A stretch of 24,730 nt of DNA from Bondarzewia mesenterica (Eukaryota; Basidiomycota; Agaricomycetes; Russulales; Bondarzewiaceae): NCBI GenBank assembly GCA_004802705.1, contig SGPL01000490.1, positions 1-24,730 on the forward strand, in the 5' to 3' direction. Below are positions 9,778 through 19,909 of the stretch, one piece after another. A program made the translations under genes and the position numbers. The notes under the pieces are model-generated. The model saw only the letters and a program-made list of their open reading frames with translations. It was not told the origin of the DNA and did no database searches. Each line of letters starts with the position of its first letter. The stretch's first letter is position 1.

Positions 9778-9897
9778 ACCCTGCCGCACTGACCTCTCTT
9801 TCTCCAGTTCGACAGCTCTTCCCAGTTGCTTACTTCCTTCGCTCATTCAATCCTCATCCTCATCGGTAACTCACCGCCCTCACCACCTTCAGCAAAA

Positions 9898-10399
9898 ATG
9901 TTCGCTCGCATACACACTCTCTTTGCCTTCTTCTTTCTTGGCCTTGCCCTCATGGTCTCTGCCACCCCCACCCCGGTGTTGAAGCCTGTCCTCGCTCGGC
10001 AGCTCCCCGCCAGCCAGTGCAACACCGGCAACCTCCAGTGCTGCAACAGCGTCCAGACCGTAAGCCTCCCTCATCTTCTCCTTCTCAGGAATACAGTAAT
10101 TGATGCATGAGACAATCAATTCCAACAGGCCAGTGACCCTGCCACCGCCGCTCTGCTCGGGTTGCTCGGGGTTGTCGTCCAGGGCGTCGATGTCTTGCTC
10201 GGCTTGACTTGCGACCCTATCACCGTCATCGGTGTTGGCTCTGGCGCCAATTGCGTCCAGCAGCCCGTCTGCTGCGAAAACAACACCTTCGTCAGTCTGG
10301 CCCTTTCACTTATTCGGCCGTGTCGAATGTTAATTGAAACGTTTCGTATAGGGCGGCCTCATCAGCATCGGCTGCACTCCCGTCAACCTCGGCCTCTAA
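9898..10399 (+). CDS. Class I hydrophobin, intact
   Basis: Three exons join in frame: 9898-10059, 10129-10290 and 10352-10399, with introns 10060-10128 (GTAAGC...CAG) and 10291-10351 (GTCAGT...TAG). The product has 123 residues. The signal peptide (LFAFFFLGLALMVSATPTP) precedes RQLPASQ. Cysteines at 41, 48, 49, 82, 96, 102, 103 and 116 have the same spacing as the paralogue at 5797-6291. Exon lengths are identical to that gene (162, 162 and 48 bases) and introns fall at the same codons, so they arose by duplication; about 25 of 123 residues differ, mostly conservatively. Between cysteines 3 and 4 there is a hydrophobic run (LLGLLGVVVQGVDVLLGL) typical of the assembling surface of class I hydrophobins. 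It would be secreted to form a water-repellent layer. The ATG is preceded by AAAA, a good fungal context. Confidence 0.96.
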
Positions 10400-12424
10400 T
10401 CGCGCTCGATCAACATGAGGGTCTATCCTTCTATCCTCCGTTCACTGTTCAACTGGGTTCACGGTCAGAGTAGGGGCGGCTGGTTTCACGGCAAAATATT
10501 GAGAATCGATCGAACAATGCTTTATTTCTCACTATTTCTTGTGGGTCGCGAAGTTAATGGAGTTCTTAAGTTGGATGTGGTCTTCGCTTCCTTCGCCCGC
10601 ATAGGGCGATCTGTGTCCTGATCATCGTGAAAATCATTTCTCTAAAATTGACTTGCTACAACCGCAGTGTCATCGGTGCCGTCAGCTTAATGCTCCTTTC
10701 ATGCGGGTCTTTTGGGAAACTCCGGGGCCCAAGTACAACAAGTGAATTGACTTTCAGGCATCGGGCGTCACTGGCACGTGGAAGTGGATGCTGTCCTAGC
10801 ATTCGAGATATCTCTGGTTCGAAGACTTCATCCGCGGCCACACGGAGTTATGATGCTGACACGTAAATTGTCTGTCGCTCGTGCTTTCTGCCTTGAGCCT
10901 CGGAGCGGTGATTGATCAATCGAGACTGCATCACAGCGATTCGGGAAAAAAAAAAAAAAATAGGACCCATCAAAAGTACGTATAGATTGGTGAACTTAGA
11001 GACACTAATGCAGCACTGAATTCCGAGATTGTGAGGGCAAAGACGTACATACAGGTACATACATATGATGCTGCCCGAGGACCCTAAAATAACTTCCATT
11101 TCCCAGCGATGGATTGATTGCTGTCCCAAGGTTCACTCAAGCGCATCTATAGCAGGTCGTACATGGCTTCAAGAGCTTCCCGTCCGCAAATACACCACGT
11201 ACGCTAAGTTAAGCTGGAGCGATGAGGCTTTGGAGTTCCGACCTACGTACATGATTTTTAAGCTTATTTGTTGGCCTGGGCTCTACACGTTCATGACTTT
11301 ATCGCGTAAAGAGCTCCTTGAGGTTTTTTTTTTAACCTCCGAATCATTCACCTCTGTAAACCGATCAACTTCCAATCTGGACCCGTACTTAACTTGCCTG
11401 GGCGTTTTGGAACGCCGAGTGTCAAGCGCCAAACAACATGTCTTCGAGCGAGAGCCTGACCACGATTCAGAAGGAACCAGAGCGACTCCTGGCAGGAGCT
11501 CCGCTGGTAGGCGTTGAGCCAACGAGGATCCATACTTACCGAATTTACTCGACTTGGTTTTAATCGACACGAAAGTGGCTCTGGAGGTTTGAACTTCAAT
11601 GAAGCACGCTTTCCCGAATTCGCTCTAAGTCGAGGCCGGGCACTCGAAGAGACAAAGAATAGCCTACAGACCTCCCAATTCCCAATTCTCCTTCTCCGAA
11701 GCTTCCTCACATTCCTTCGCTCCTTCAAAATCGGCGCTCGTGCTGGCGCTGCAGCAGCGCGGATCTGGTGCAAAATCAAAAACTTCGACATAGACGTTCA
11801 CGTCCGTGTGGTATACTTGGGTATGTAACACTCGAACTTGAATCAGGCGCTCGGACTCAATCATCACAGTGTGTGCACATGCTCAATGGTTGCTGTACCT
11901 CGAGGAAGCGGGAGTCGTCCTTGCTACCGCGACCGCACATCCACCGCACGCCCGCTCACGTCTCGAATTCGCCTCGGACGTCCTCGCGCCCGTGGGAGGA
12001 GGGTCCGCTGCGCCTTCAACGTTGGTTGACCTTGCGAGAAGGCCGCTAGCTCTTGACATGCACCATGCATTCATATCCCAACGAGAACCTTGTCTATTCA
12101 GTCCTTCTCTTGTCCTCATTTCCTAATCATTGACGTTGTGAAATGCAAAAGGGAAAAGCATCCGAGCTGTCCCATGGCCTGGTATCCTAAAGTCCGAATT
12201 GAATATAGGAAGAGTAATAACGAAAATGTGGGGCGTACGCTATACAGTGGATACTAAAATAATCGACATGCAGATACAGACAACAGGTCTTCAAAAAAGT
12301 CCAGTATTCACCAAGAAGATTCAGCTAGGCGCATGGGAAGAGCCGGAAAGAACAAGAAAAGAAAAGGTGCCCAGCCCACCATCATATCACACGCATATAC
12401 AAAGTCCAATCCACTTATCCACCT
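10400..12424. other. Gene-poor interval of about 2 kb
   Basis: The interval holds the 3' flank of the hydrophobin and the 3' flank of the membrane-protein gene (convergent). A run of 15 A is at 10946-10960. A 150-codon open frame at 11065-11517 and a 147-codon frame on the other strand overlap each other and carry no recognisable motif. Nothing else can be supported. Confidence 0.4.
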
Positions 12425-15297
12425 TCACGCACTCACACTCGCCCCTTTCCCCCCACTTTCTCTCTCCTCATCCTCATGCTCTGATTCCAAAATCGGCGTG
12501 GGTGTGCTCAAGCCGCTCCTGACAGGAGGCGCATGATCACTATACCTCCCACCCACGCTACTCCTCCCATTTCTGCTGTCAGTCTTGACATGTCGCTGCC
12601 CGATTAGCGCCATCATTGACTGCTCCCTGGCGTCCGGCGTGCTCGGCACGCTCGACCCGCCAAACATGACCGCCCTGTCGTCCACGACGATTGCCGATGT
12701 CCGCTGGTCCAACCTGAACCGCAGCCCCTCGAGCTTCTTACGGATCCGCTTCTCATCGTCATACGGGAAGAGGAGCTCGCCAAAGCCGGAGCGCGACGTC
12801 TGTGAGACGACGGTCGCGATGGAACCTGGTGCGTGCGTGAGGTAGACGTCGCGGCGGGAGCGCCAGTGCGTGATGTGGATGCAGATGATCAGAATTCCGA
12901 CGAAGACGAGGGTTGTTGAGAGCACGTGCGCTGGGATCGGTCTGCAGGTGTAAACACACGGGCGTCAGTCAGAAGCATGAATAACTGAACGCGATTTGGA
13001 AATGACGAACGCAATCCACAGACGAGGCGCGAGTTCAGTCAATACAGCTGGGACTTCGTGCTCGGTCTTCAAGAAGTAAATAGACTTGGCGGCCAAGGCG
13101 AGATGTTGCGTCTAAACCACTTTCTCAGCTATCGGCGCGTTCATAAGATGTTGAGAGAAACATACGTATACGCTCGTGGTGCGATCGAGGAAGCCATTTG
13201 GATCGTCAAAAATGGAATCGACACCATTCTCAGAATTGGTGGCAGAGAGATAGACAGCATTTGGAATACTGGTTTTAATAGAGATTGCGCGAGCATTGAC
13301 ATTAACATCCGTGCTATTGTCGAAGATGAGACTGAGAGGCGAACAGTTCCAGACCGACAATGAACGAGTAATCCAAATAGCCTAGATAGAAAACCACGCA
13401 CCCGTTGTACGCATTTCCGTTTAATGGACTGCCCGAAACGTTATTCGCTGTGGGATAATTGTCGATTATCGTGGTGTTGATTAACGAGCCAGTAGTCAAA
13501 TCCGCATTCGCCATAACATCATACAGCCGAATTCTGGGCGTACAAAACACGCCCTTGGCCTCATGGCTCCCGTTGCCCCGCACATGGTAATACCAAAAGA
13601 ACACCGGCTGTTGCGTCACATTTGCAGAGGCATCGCCGCAATTGGGGACGTTCGTGACCCCGTACTGTTGTTCCGCGTCCTGCGGATTGAAGAACGCGGG
13701 TCCCAGCTCGCATCCGTCGACAGAGGTTGCATTGACGCTGAATTTGGTCGGGTTGGAGGTGCTAAGAGAGAGCGCGATGGGGATCGCGCAGTTGACCTTA
13801 GTTTGAATAGCTGTGGTGTTGACTGCCACGGAGCCGTTGATATAGTCATTCTCTGGGAACTGCAGGGTGGTCCATCGTAAGTAACCAAGCCAGCGTAAAG
13901 TCATTGAGACAGACGGCACTCACAACAAATTCTGCGGCTGCCCAACCGCCTTGGACAAACGGCGGGTCCGTGAGATTATTATAGACTAGTATGTACCTTA
14001 GATAAAGGTTCACGAACAGATGACGTTTAGGACGACAGTACCTGAAGCAGACGCAAACTAGAGATATAAAGTCAGTACCAGGTACGTTCAGTCCTCATAG
14101 GGCGAACTTACCCCAGCAGACGCAGCGAGTGCACTTAGATCGGCCACAGTTGGAGAAAGGCCGATAACACGGGTGCTAGTCGCATTGAAACCTGTAAAAG
14201 AATTTGGCCGATGGTTGAGACGATGTCTCAATCTGAAAGCCGGAACGCGACCGACCTGATGATTCCGGAAGCTGCCTGATAGTAAATAGGGATCCGGCGA
14301 GCGGTTGCCAGACGTACGTGATCATCGCCGTCAACGTCGAGATGGCAATGAGCTTGTGCTCGCGCCTCATGGACTGATATGCAGCCACGAATCGGCTAGA
14401 GATAGAAAAAAAATGATGAACACGACCCTAGTAGCTATCGTAGGAGAAAAGATTCGAAGACCTCACTTCATAGCGATCTGCATCAAGAGACGTTGGCCGT
14501 AAATATCACTGAACGATCCTGATAAAGGACAAGATGAAACGCACATAATCTAGTAGCAAAGTTTCCTCGGCACGAGCGTGACCTCTGGACAGCAAAATAT
14601 ACGGCTTGACTCAGACGGACAATCAGCTGGGGACTGACAGACAAATCGGCAGATCTTTACCTGCCACCAGCGGACCATCCAGTCAAATGTCGTTACTGTG
14701 AATGCTAACGGAATGATAAATGCGGTAGGAAAGAATGACTGAAAAAAAAGGGTTCAAATCTTGCGAGGTGCTAAAGAAAGACGCGACCCACAGTGAGGAA
14801 GGCTGTCGAAACAAGAGGTAACTTGTTTTCCCGTGGCACATGAAAACCTGAGCGAGAATCGTATTATCGGTAGCAGTGGCATATCACTGGACTTGAAAAT
14901 CTCACCATTGTCATTATAAGAGAAGTGCGTCGCAATCTCTAACGCAATTGCGAGGGCAATCATGATGGTCGCGCCTGATAGCACGACCCATAACCGTAAA
15001 GCAAACGGTTCCTAGGCCACAGGATTGTTCTTTAACAACCTCCTAGCGGATTCCATCATCCTCCAGTCGGAGAGCACTCACGAATTTTGGTGGTCTCTTT
15101 TCCTCCGTTCCGGGCGTCGGTATCTGGGCAACAGAACTCCTAAAACTCCCTCTAGATTGCGTCGACGACATTGTGGGAACCTCACTAAACCGCGAAGGCG
15201 AGCGAGGTGGGGTATACGAGGAATAGCGCAGCTTCTCCGACACGAGAGCCTCCTTGTCTCCGTCGAGGGACAGTCTCGCGTAGGTAGGGCCGCTCAT
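12425..15297 (-). CDS. Multipass membrane glycoprotein of an uncharacterised fungal family (14 exons)
   Basis: Fourteen exons join in frame to 685 codons: 15082-15297, 14906-15011, 14792-14847, 14661-14738, 14545-14604, 14467-14477, 14256-14395, 14112-14191, 14042-14057, 13924-13985, 13402-13859, 13166-13331, 13020-13111, 12425-12941. Every intron is GT-AG, 53-79 bases. The first 72 residues are a Ser/Pro-rich cytoplasmic tail. Membrane segments lie near 78-98, 127-148 and 188-215, and a last one near 515-537. Between about 224 and 433 are at least ten N-glycosylation sequons (such as N225 and N355) and paired cysteines, so this part is probably extracellular or lumenal. The C-terminal tail has a conserved-looking block (SRSGFGELLFPYDDE, then RLDQRTSAIVVDD). 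The arrangement PLAGSLFTIRQ, DPPFVQGGWA and SRSGFGELL is one I recognise from many agaricomycete hypothetical proteins, related to fungal DUF3433-type proteins. Function unknown. The exons of 11 and 16 bases and the GTGGAT donor at 13019 are the least certain parts. Confidence 0.82.
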
Positions 15298-15736
15298 GAT
15301 GTATGGCGAAGAATATCGTCGGCGTCGTCAAGGTGTCGTTTAAGAGGTGATGTAAAAGATTGAAGGTGAGTACAGCCTTCACACTGCATAATCCAGTAAG
15401 TAATTGGAGTGAGACAAGAGCCGGCGCGCTGCGCTGGTTGCTGTCCAGAGCAAGGCGCCTGGCGGACACGGGTTTCTCGGTTGCTTGCCTCATTCGGCAG
15501 TCAGCGGTGCAACCTGTCTTGTCTCGTGTATGTATTGATGGTGAGACACTCGAAATAACATCGTAAGCTATCAAACTTATGTAGCTGCAGCTGGATGAAA
15601 AGGAGAGGAGCCAATTGTATGCATTGACGGCATTTTATTCCTTGGTGAGCCGTCTTTTTGTGAGGATCTGTATCACCGTCGTCGTTGGTGCATTCATGCG
15701 TGGTGACATCAGTGTGCGGTTTTCCTACGACATTCA
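15298..15736. other. Upstream region of the membrane-protein gene
   Basis: The interval lies between the membrane-protein start (minus) and the kinase remnant (plus). It probably contains the membrane-protein promoter, but I see no consensus TATA box at the usual distance. TATATAGGTATAA at about 15750 is on the plus side, within the remnant. Confidence 0.35.
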
Positions 15737-16654
15737 ATGGCCGACGTCATATATAGGTATAATTGTTGCACTCCATCATCGGTCTGTGGAGGTCAAAGTC
15801 GTCGGTCGCGACGACATTCATCGAAAGACGATAAAGGTGCCAGTCATCTTTGTCTCGTCACCTACGTTTTCGGCGGTACTGTCGCCTCGCTCATGCAGAA
15901 TCATACCGGCAGAGGGCTGCCCATTCCGCTTGCCAAACGAGTTCTTCGACACATGCTGATGGGACTGGCGCATGCACATAAGCGCGGAGTAGTACACACT
16001 GGTATGAGCGAACCAGACGTAATTGGGATCTCATTGCCATTCCGGTAATTCTCAGCGCAATTTGTCAACCAACCAGTCACCAATTACATCACCCCACTCG
16101 ATCTGCGCGCGCCCGAGTCAATTCTTCAGGGACCCTGGGACGAGAAGGTTGATATCTGGATTTTTGGATGCTTGGTCCGTGCCCTAAGCTTAGGCGCAGC
16201 GGACGCAACATGATTAACAAAGACTTCATTCAGATCTTTGAATTTCTCACAAGTGCCACTCTTTTCACACTCAAGAGCGACGAGTGTCGACCAGAGGAGT
16301 TTGTTCTTTATCAGATGATGGTTTTCACAGGCGAGCGCTTTTCGGCGGATCAACTGCGGGAATCCGACATTGAGGTTGCCCTAAGCTTTTTCGACCCTTC
16401 TACCAGTGCGTGTTTTTTTTTTCATATCCTCCTTGCCATCGATTAGGACTGATATCATTTGTATAGCTTTTCTGCGGAAGCTCCCGAAGTTATATCGGCA
16501 GCATATAAAGGATTTCGTCAAGACGTACGGCACCACAACAGAACAGGAGAGACAAGGCGCCGCGGCGTTGATAGAGAGGTGCTTGCGTCTGAATTCGAGG
16601 GATCGACCATCAGCAGAAGATCTCTTGGACGATCCGTGGTTGAACTCCCAGTAG
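15737..16654 (+). pseudogene. C-terminal half of an SRPK-like protein kinase, catalytic loop missing
   Basis: Fungal SR-protein-kinase-like Ser/Thr kinases phosphorylate substrates through a split kinase domain. Recognisable family pieces are, in order: SHLCLVTYVFGG (hinge) near 15840; LPIPLAKRVLRHMLMGLAHA and HKRGVVHT near 15920-16005; then ITPLDLRAPESILQGPWDEK and VDIWIFGCL up to 16174. After an intron at 16175-16233 come IFEFLTSATLF and MMVFTGERFSADQLRES. After an intron at 16406-16466 come FLRKLPKLYRQHIKDFV and the C-terminal RPSAEDLLDDPWLNSQ with a stop at 16654. Between VVHT and ITPL the catalytic loop (Asp-x-Lys-Pro-x-x-Asn) and the Asp-Phe-Gly segment are absent; a short possible intron (16008-16056) takes their place. 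No N-lobe lies upstream on this strand. The last 500 bases look well preserved, the first part not, so decay is partial. It cannot be an active kinase as read. Confidence 0.75.
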
Positions 16655-16759
16655 GCTCAGACTAGCGGTGGCAAGTATGATCTGTGAATTTCTATGCTTC
16701 ACTTACAGAGCAACAAAACGTTCGGATCTAGCGAACGATCAATATTTTCACGGGGATCG

Positions 16760-17036
16760 ACAAGAAAACATGCATACACAGCGTCGCTCGCGAGCCAATG
16801 GGTGGATTACCTCCCCATCCTAAATTTCTTATGACTGTGTAGCGCTCTTTTAAACATTTGTCCGCACGACCTGGATAGTAACCGCTTTGTTCTGGAGGCA
16901 AGTCCAGACCTTCCGCGATGTTCTCAGAGACACATTTGGCTGGGATGCCGCTCGTGACACTGGAGGACAGGATACGGGAGTTGTTGAGGGAAGATGAGAA
17001 GGAGGAAGCCTGTTTTGGCTTCGGGAACATCGTCAT
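16760..17036 (-). pseudogene. N-terminal fragment of an SRPK-like kinase, opposite strand
   Basis: A minus-strand frame reads SENIAEGLDLPPEQSGYYPG, then RADKCLKERYTVIRNLGWGG. This is the extended N-terminus and glycine-rich loop entry typical of fungal SRPK-like kinases (family form: YYPAR...LKDRY...KLGWG). After the glycines the frame shifts by one. The displaced frame shows WLASDAVYA, which fits the expected WLARD-type strand, and then nothing more is recognisable. The residues upstream (Ser/Pro/Lys-rich, ATG at 17036) could be a real start. The ATP-binding lysine and the rest of the N-lobe are missing. It stops where the plus-strand C-terminal half begins, tail to tail; together they cover non-overlapping parts of one kinase. 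Confidence 0.65.
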
Positions 17037-17891
17037 CGGGATGTTGAGTACGATCCACGATGTAACCTATGTAAAGTTATTTTAGGAATGATTCATCCAA
17101 ATGCCCGGCACACAATCATTTCCGTCTATTCCGACAGGCATCTATGAAGTCTTTATCAAGAGTACACTGCGATACTAATGGGCTCAGCAGGTGAGGCAAT
17201 CTACCTTCGTCAAATCCGCCCCTACCCTCCACTCTGCAGGAATTCTGATTTTCGAGTAACGATGATTTCCAACCCAACAAGCCATCTGGCCATTTCCGCC
17301 TGCAGCTTGTATACATAAATGTTCCTTGGATCTTGAAAACTATGGCTAGATCTGAAGATCTGAAGGAATATCGACGATTTGAAAGTCCGCGCAGCAGGTT
17401 CTGTACTGTGAATGTCTTCAACTTACACGGAAGAAAGATTATGATAAAGGCATCAAAGATAGCGACGCTGCCAGGTACGCTAACTTGGACAGACCCCTCA
17501 CGTATAGTCCCCTTGATCGGAAGTCATTGGCACATACTTTCCCGACTTGGAGTGGACTCGGCGCTTGTGCCCGTGCCCTACCGTCTGTGGTCAGAGGCAA
17601 TCGGTTGAATCATGTCCGAGCACATACTGTTACACGCGACTTCGGACGCACTGTAACTTAGAACTGTAAATCACTTCCAAATACGGAGTGACATTGAATT
17701 GTGGGGAAGTGCTCGCTTTATGTTGGAGACAAAAGGTGGTGCCCCGACATACACTGTACAGACTGATATAAGCCCCTGATATCTATGTCCCGAAGGTGGA
17801 AAGGAGCCGCTAACAAGCGACCGTCAAATCTACATGTAGTCGACTGGATAGCAACATGTTGATCTGTAAGGCGCNAGACAATGTTCAAACT
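17037..17891. other. Gene-free interval
   Basis: No family signature is seen on either strand. A 101-codon minus-strand frame (17116-17421) and a 91-codon plus-strand frame overlap and are probably chance. The right end holds the 3' flank of the transporter gene. Confidence 0.4.
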
Positions 17892-19909
17892 CTAGTCAGT
17901 GCACTCAGTAGCACTTCCTTCCATTTTAACGTCAGCATCCCCGAGCGACTCTTTTGCGGCATGTCCATTCGTCAGTAAAGCGTCGTCATTTAATAACCCC
18001 TCCTCCAACGCCGACTCGCCAGGGTAATCCAGCGATATTTGCGTCGTCTGCTTCGGACTCGACCTCTCCTTCGTTACCTGGGTGCCAATAGTCGACGACG
18101 TCATCATCGGTATGGAATGAGTAACCAGATCCGCCAAAGTAAGATTACAGAAAGTTTACTCACAACGACGTAAATGGCAGAAGTCATGATAATAACCGTT
18201 CCAGTAATTGAAAGGAAGGAAGGTGTCACATGGAAGAATATGCGCTCAAGTATGAGAGCGAAAACAATCTGTTGTAGATATAAGACAAGTTNAGGCAAGT
18301 GAGTAAAAGCAAGTGGATGGAACACGACAAACCTGAACGTATACTGCCATGGTTCCTCGGCCTGCCGTCTCGCGTTGCAATCCCATCGTCAGAAGCGTCT
18401 TATCAACATGTTGCCACAGTTAACGACCTGTTTCTCATGTAAATAACCTCAGATTGTGGTCTGATTNACCTGAGCGATAAAACCGAAGATCCCTATCATG
18501 ACCAGCATCGCCAGCCAGTCTATCCGCGTGGGAATAATGATGGGCGTGCGGAGGACAATCATACTGCACACGAGACGGGAGAGCATAAGTTCCGGAGATG
18601 CAGCCGTTGACTCAAAATCTACGCACCCTATCGTCGACACAACGACACATTGGAAAGAGAACCATATGAGGGAGTGCAACGGATGTGCTCGCTTGCCGAT
18701 GGCACGGAGGGTTGTATCTTAACAGACAACACTTAGTAGTTTGCAAAAGATAAATCCGCACAGAATTCTTACAGGCTCCAGTGGCGCCCAATACTCCAAT
18801 CAACGCGACTCTTTGCCGTCATCAACAACNCAGCTCATGGCGCGATCTGAATATAGAAACTCACCCGACAGCAAGCAGCCTCTTGTGTTCTTTCTCCGAA
18901 GGCTCAATCTGGACAAAACCGCCTGCAGCAGCGTCAGCAGGTACCTCGGCGGGAATGTGTGCCATCATTCCAAACAAGAATTGCGGTCGGGCGATTAAGA
19001 TAACNCCCACAAAACTGCATACTATGCATAACGGTGTCAATTATTTCAGGTGCATATTCAGGCAATAAACAGTCTCACAGCCTGCCAATGCTTCCTTGTA
19101 AGACAGTNTCTCTTTCAGGAATATCGTGCCCGTGACGCCCGTAAATAGCGGCGCCAAAAAAGGTGAGGACAGTGGCGTCTGATAGGGATAGGTATTGTAG
19201 CGAAAAATATATGCCGAAAAGACCAAAGAACCTGTGAAGATGTCCTATCAGACGGCAAGTCCGGAAGACACTTGAGGAAAACGCACCCCACAAACCCACG
19301 AAGGGCAAGTAGACAACGTATACCCTTTGGCCCCAGTATAGGGTCGGGAACTGATCGGATATACCTATACCATGCGGTTCAGCAACGGGACTCAGATACT
19401 TTCTGGATGNTTGCGTACATATATAACACACAACAGATGTATGTGATAGCCTGAACATCNGTTAACGTCACATCCGNGAACAAATAACGGCACAATTGAC
19501 TCACCATCCGCACCCAAATTAGCTTTTGAGTTGAACAACATGCATNAATTCCTGATCATCCTTTTCGTTCGTCGAGTCACAAGGGGCGCACCTCAAGTGT
19601 GTGCACAGGCTTGTCCAGACTGTTCAACATCTTTACCGCTACATTCATNAGGGAGAAGAAGAATTGGGACGCCGCCACAAGCAAGAGACCTGTGTTATTT
19701 TTCACNAGCTCCAACGACCGTTTTGCCATGNTANGACACCGTTCTCCGATAGCNTGTCCAAAACCAACGCGNTTCTCGCTCGTCTCAGAGTCATCAATCT
19801 CAAACTCTGCAGATGCTGGCGCCGGAATGAATGTCGCACTACCGGTATCCGATGCCGAGAATGTTTTTACCTCTGGCGTAAGTGCCATGTATCCAGACCG
19901 CGTCGCCAT
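17892..19909 (-). CDS. EamA/SLC35-type drug/metabolite transporter (12 exons, one frameshift)
   Basis: Twelve exons: 19592-19909, 19505-19522, 19419-19450, 19287-19364, 19079-19231, 18865-19021, 18773-18810, 18627-18717, 18470-18563, 18333-18398, 18164-18268, 17892-18077. Introns are GT-AG, 54-86 bases, and phases agree. About 444 residues result once one extra base is allowed for. Two EamA halves are visible. The first includes GLLLVAASQFFF, then FFGLFGIYFSLQYLSLSDA and APLFTGVTGTIFLKE; the second includes VALIGVLGATGAY, FGFIAQTLLTMGLQRETAGR and IVFALILERIFF. This gives roughly ten membrane segments with hydrophilic ends. The family exports or exchanges small metabolites or nucleotide sugars; the substrate cannot be read from sequence. 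Exon 5 has six T (minus strand, 19156-19161) where five keep the frame, which may be an assembly error or a real lesion. Six N bases fall in exon 1. Upstream, CACGTG (20134-20139) and a CCAAT on the minus strand (20153-20157) are possible promoter elements. Confidence 0.85.

Noticed and set aside
9769..10399. Considered a divergent shared promoter for the two intact hydrophobins
   Set aside because: Their starts are about 3.6 kb apart and each has its own TATA box.
11065..11517. 150-codon plus-strand frame
   Set aside because: No recognisable family, and it overlaps equally long frames on the other strand.
14745..14765. GGGTTCAAATC as a tRNA T-loop
   Set aside because: It lies inside an intron of the membrane-protein gene and no D arm or acceptor stem is found nearby.
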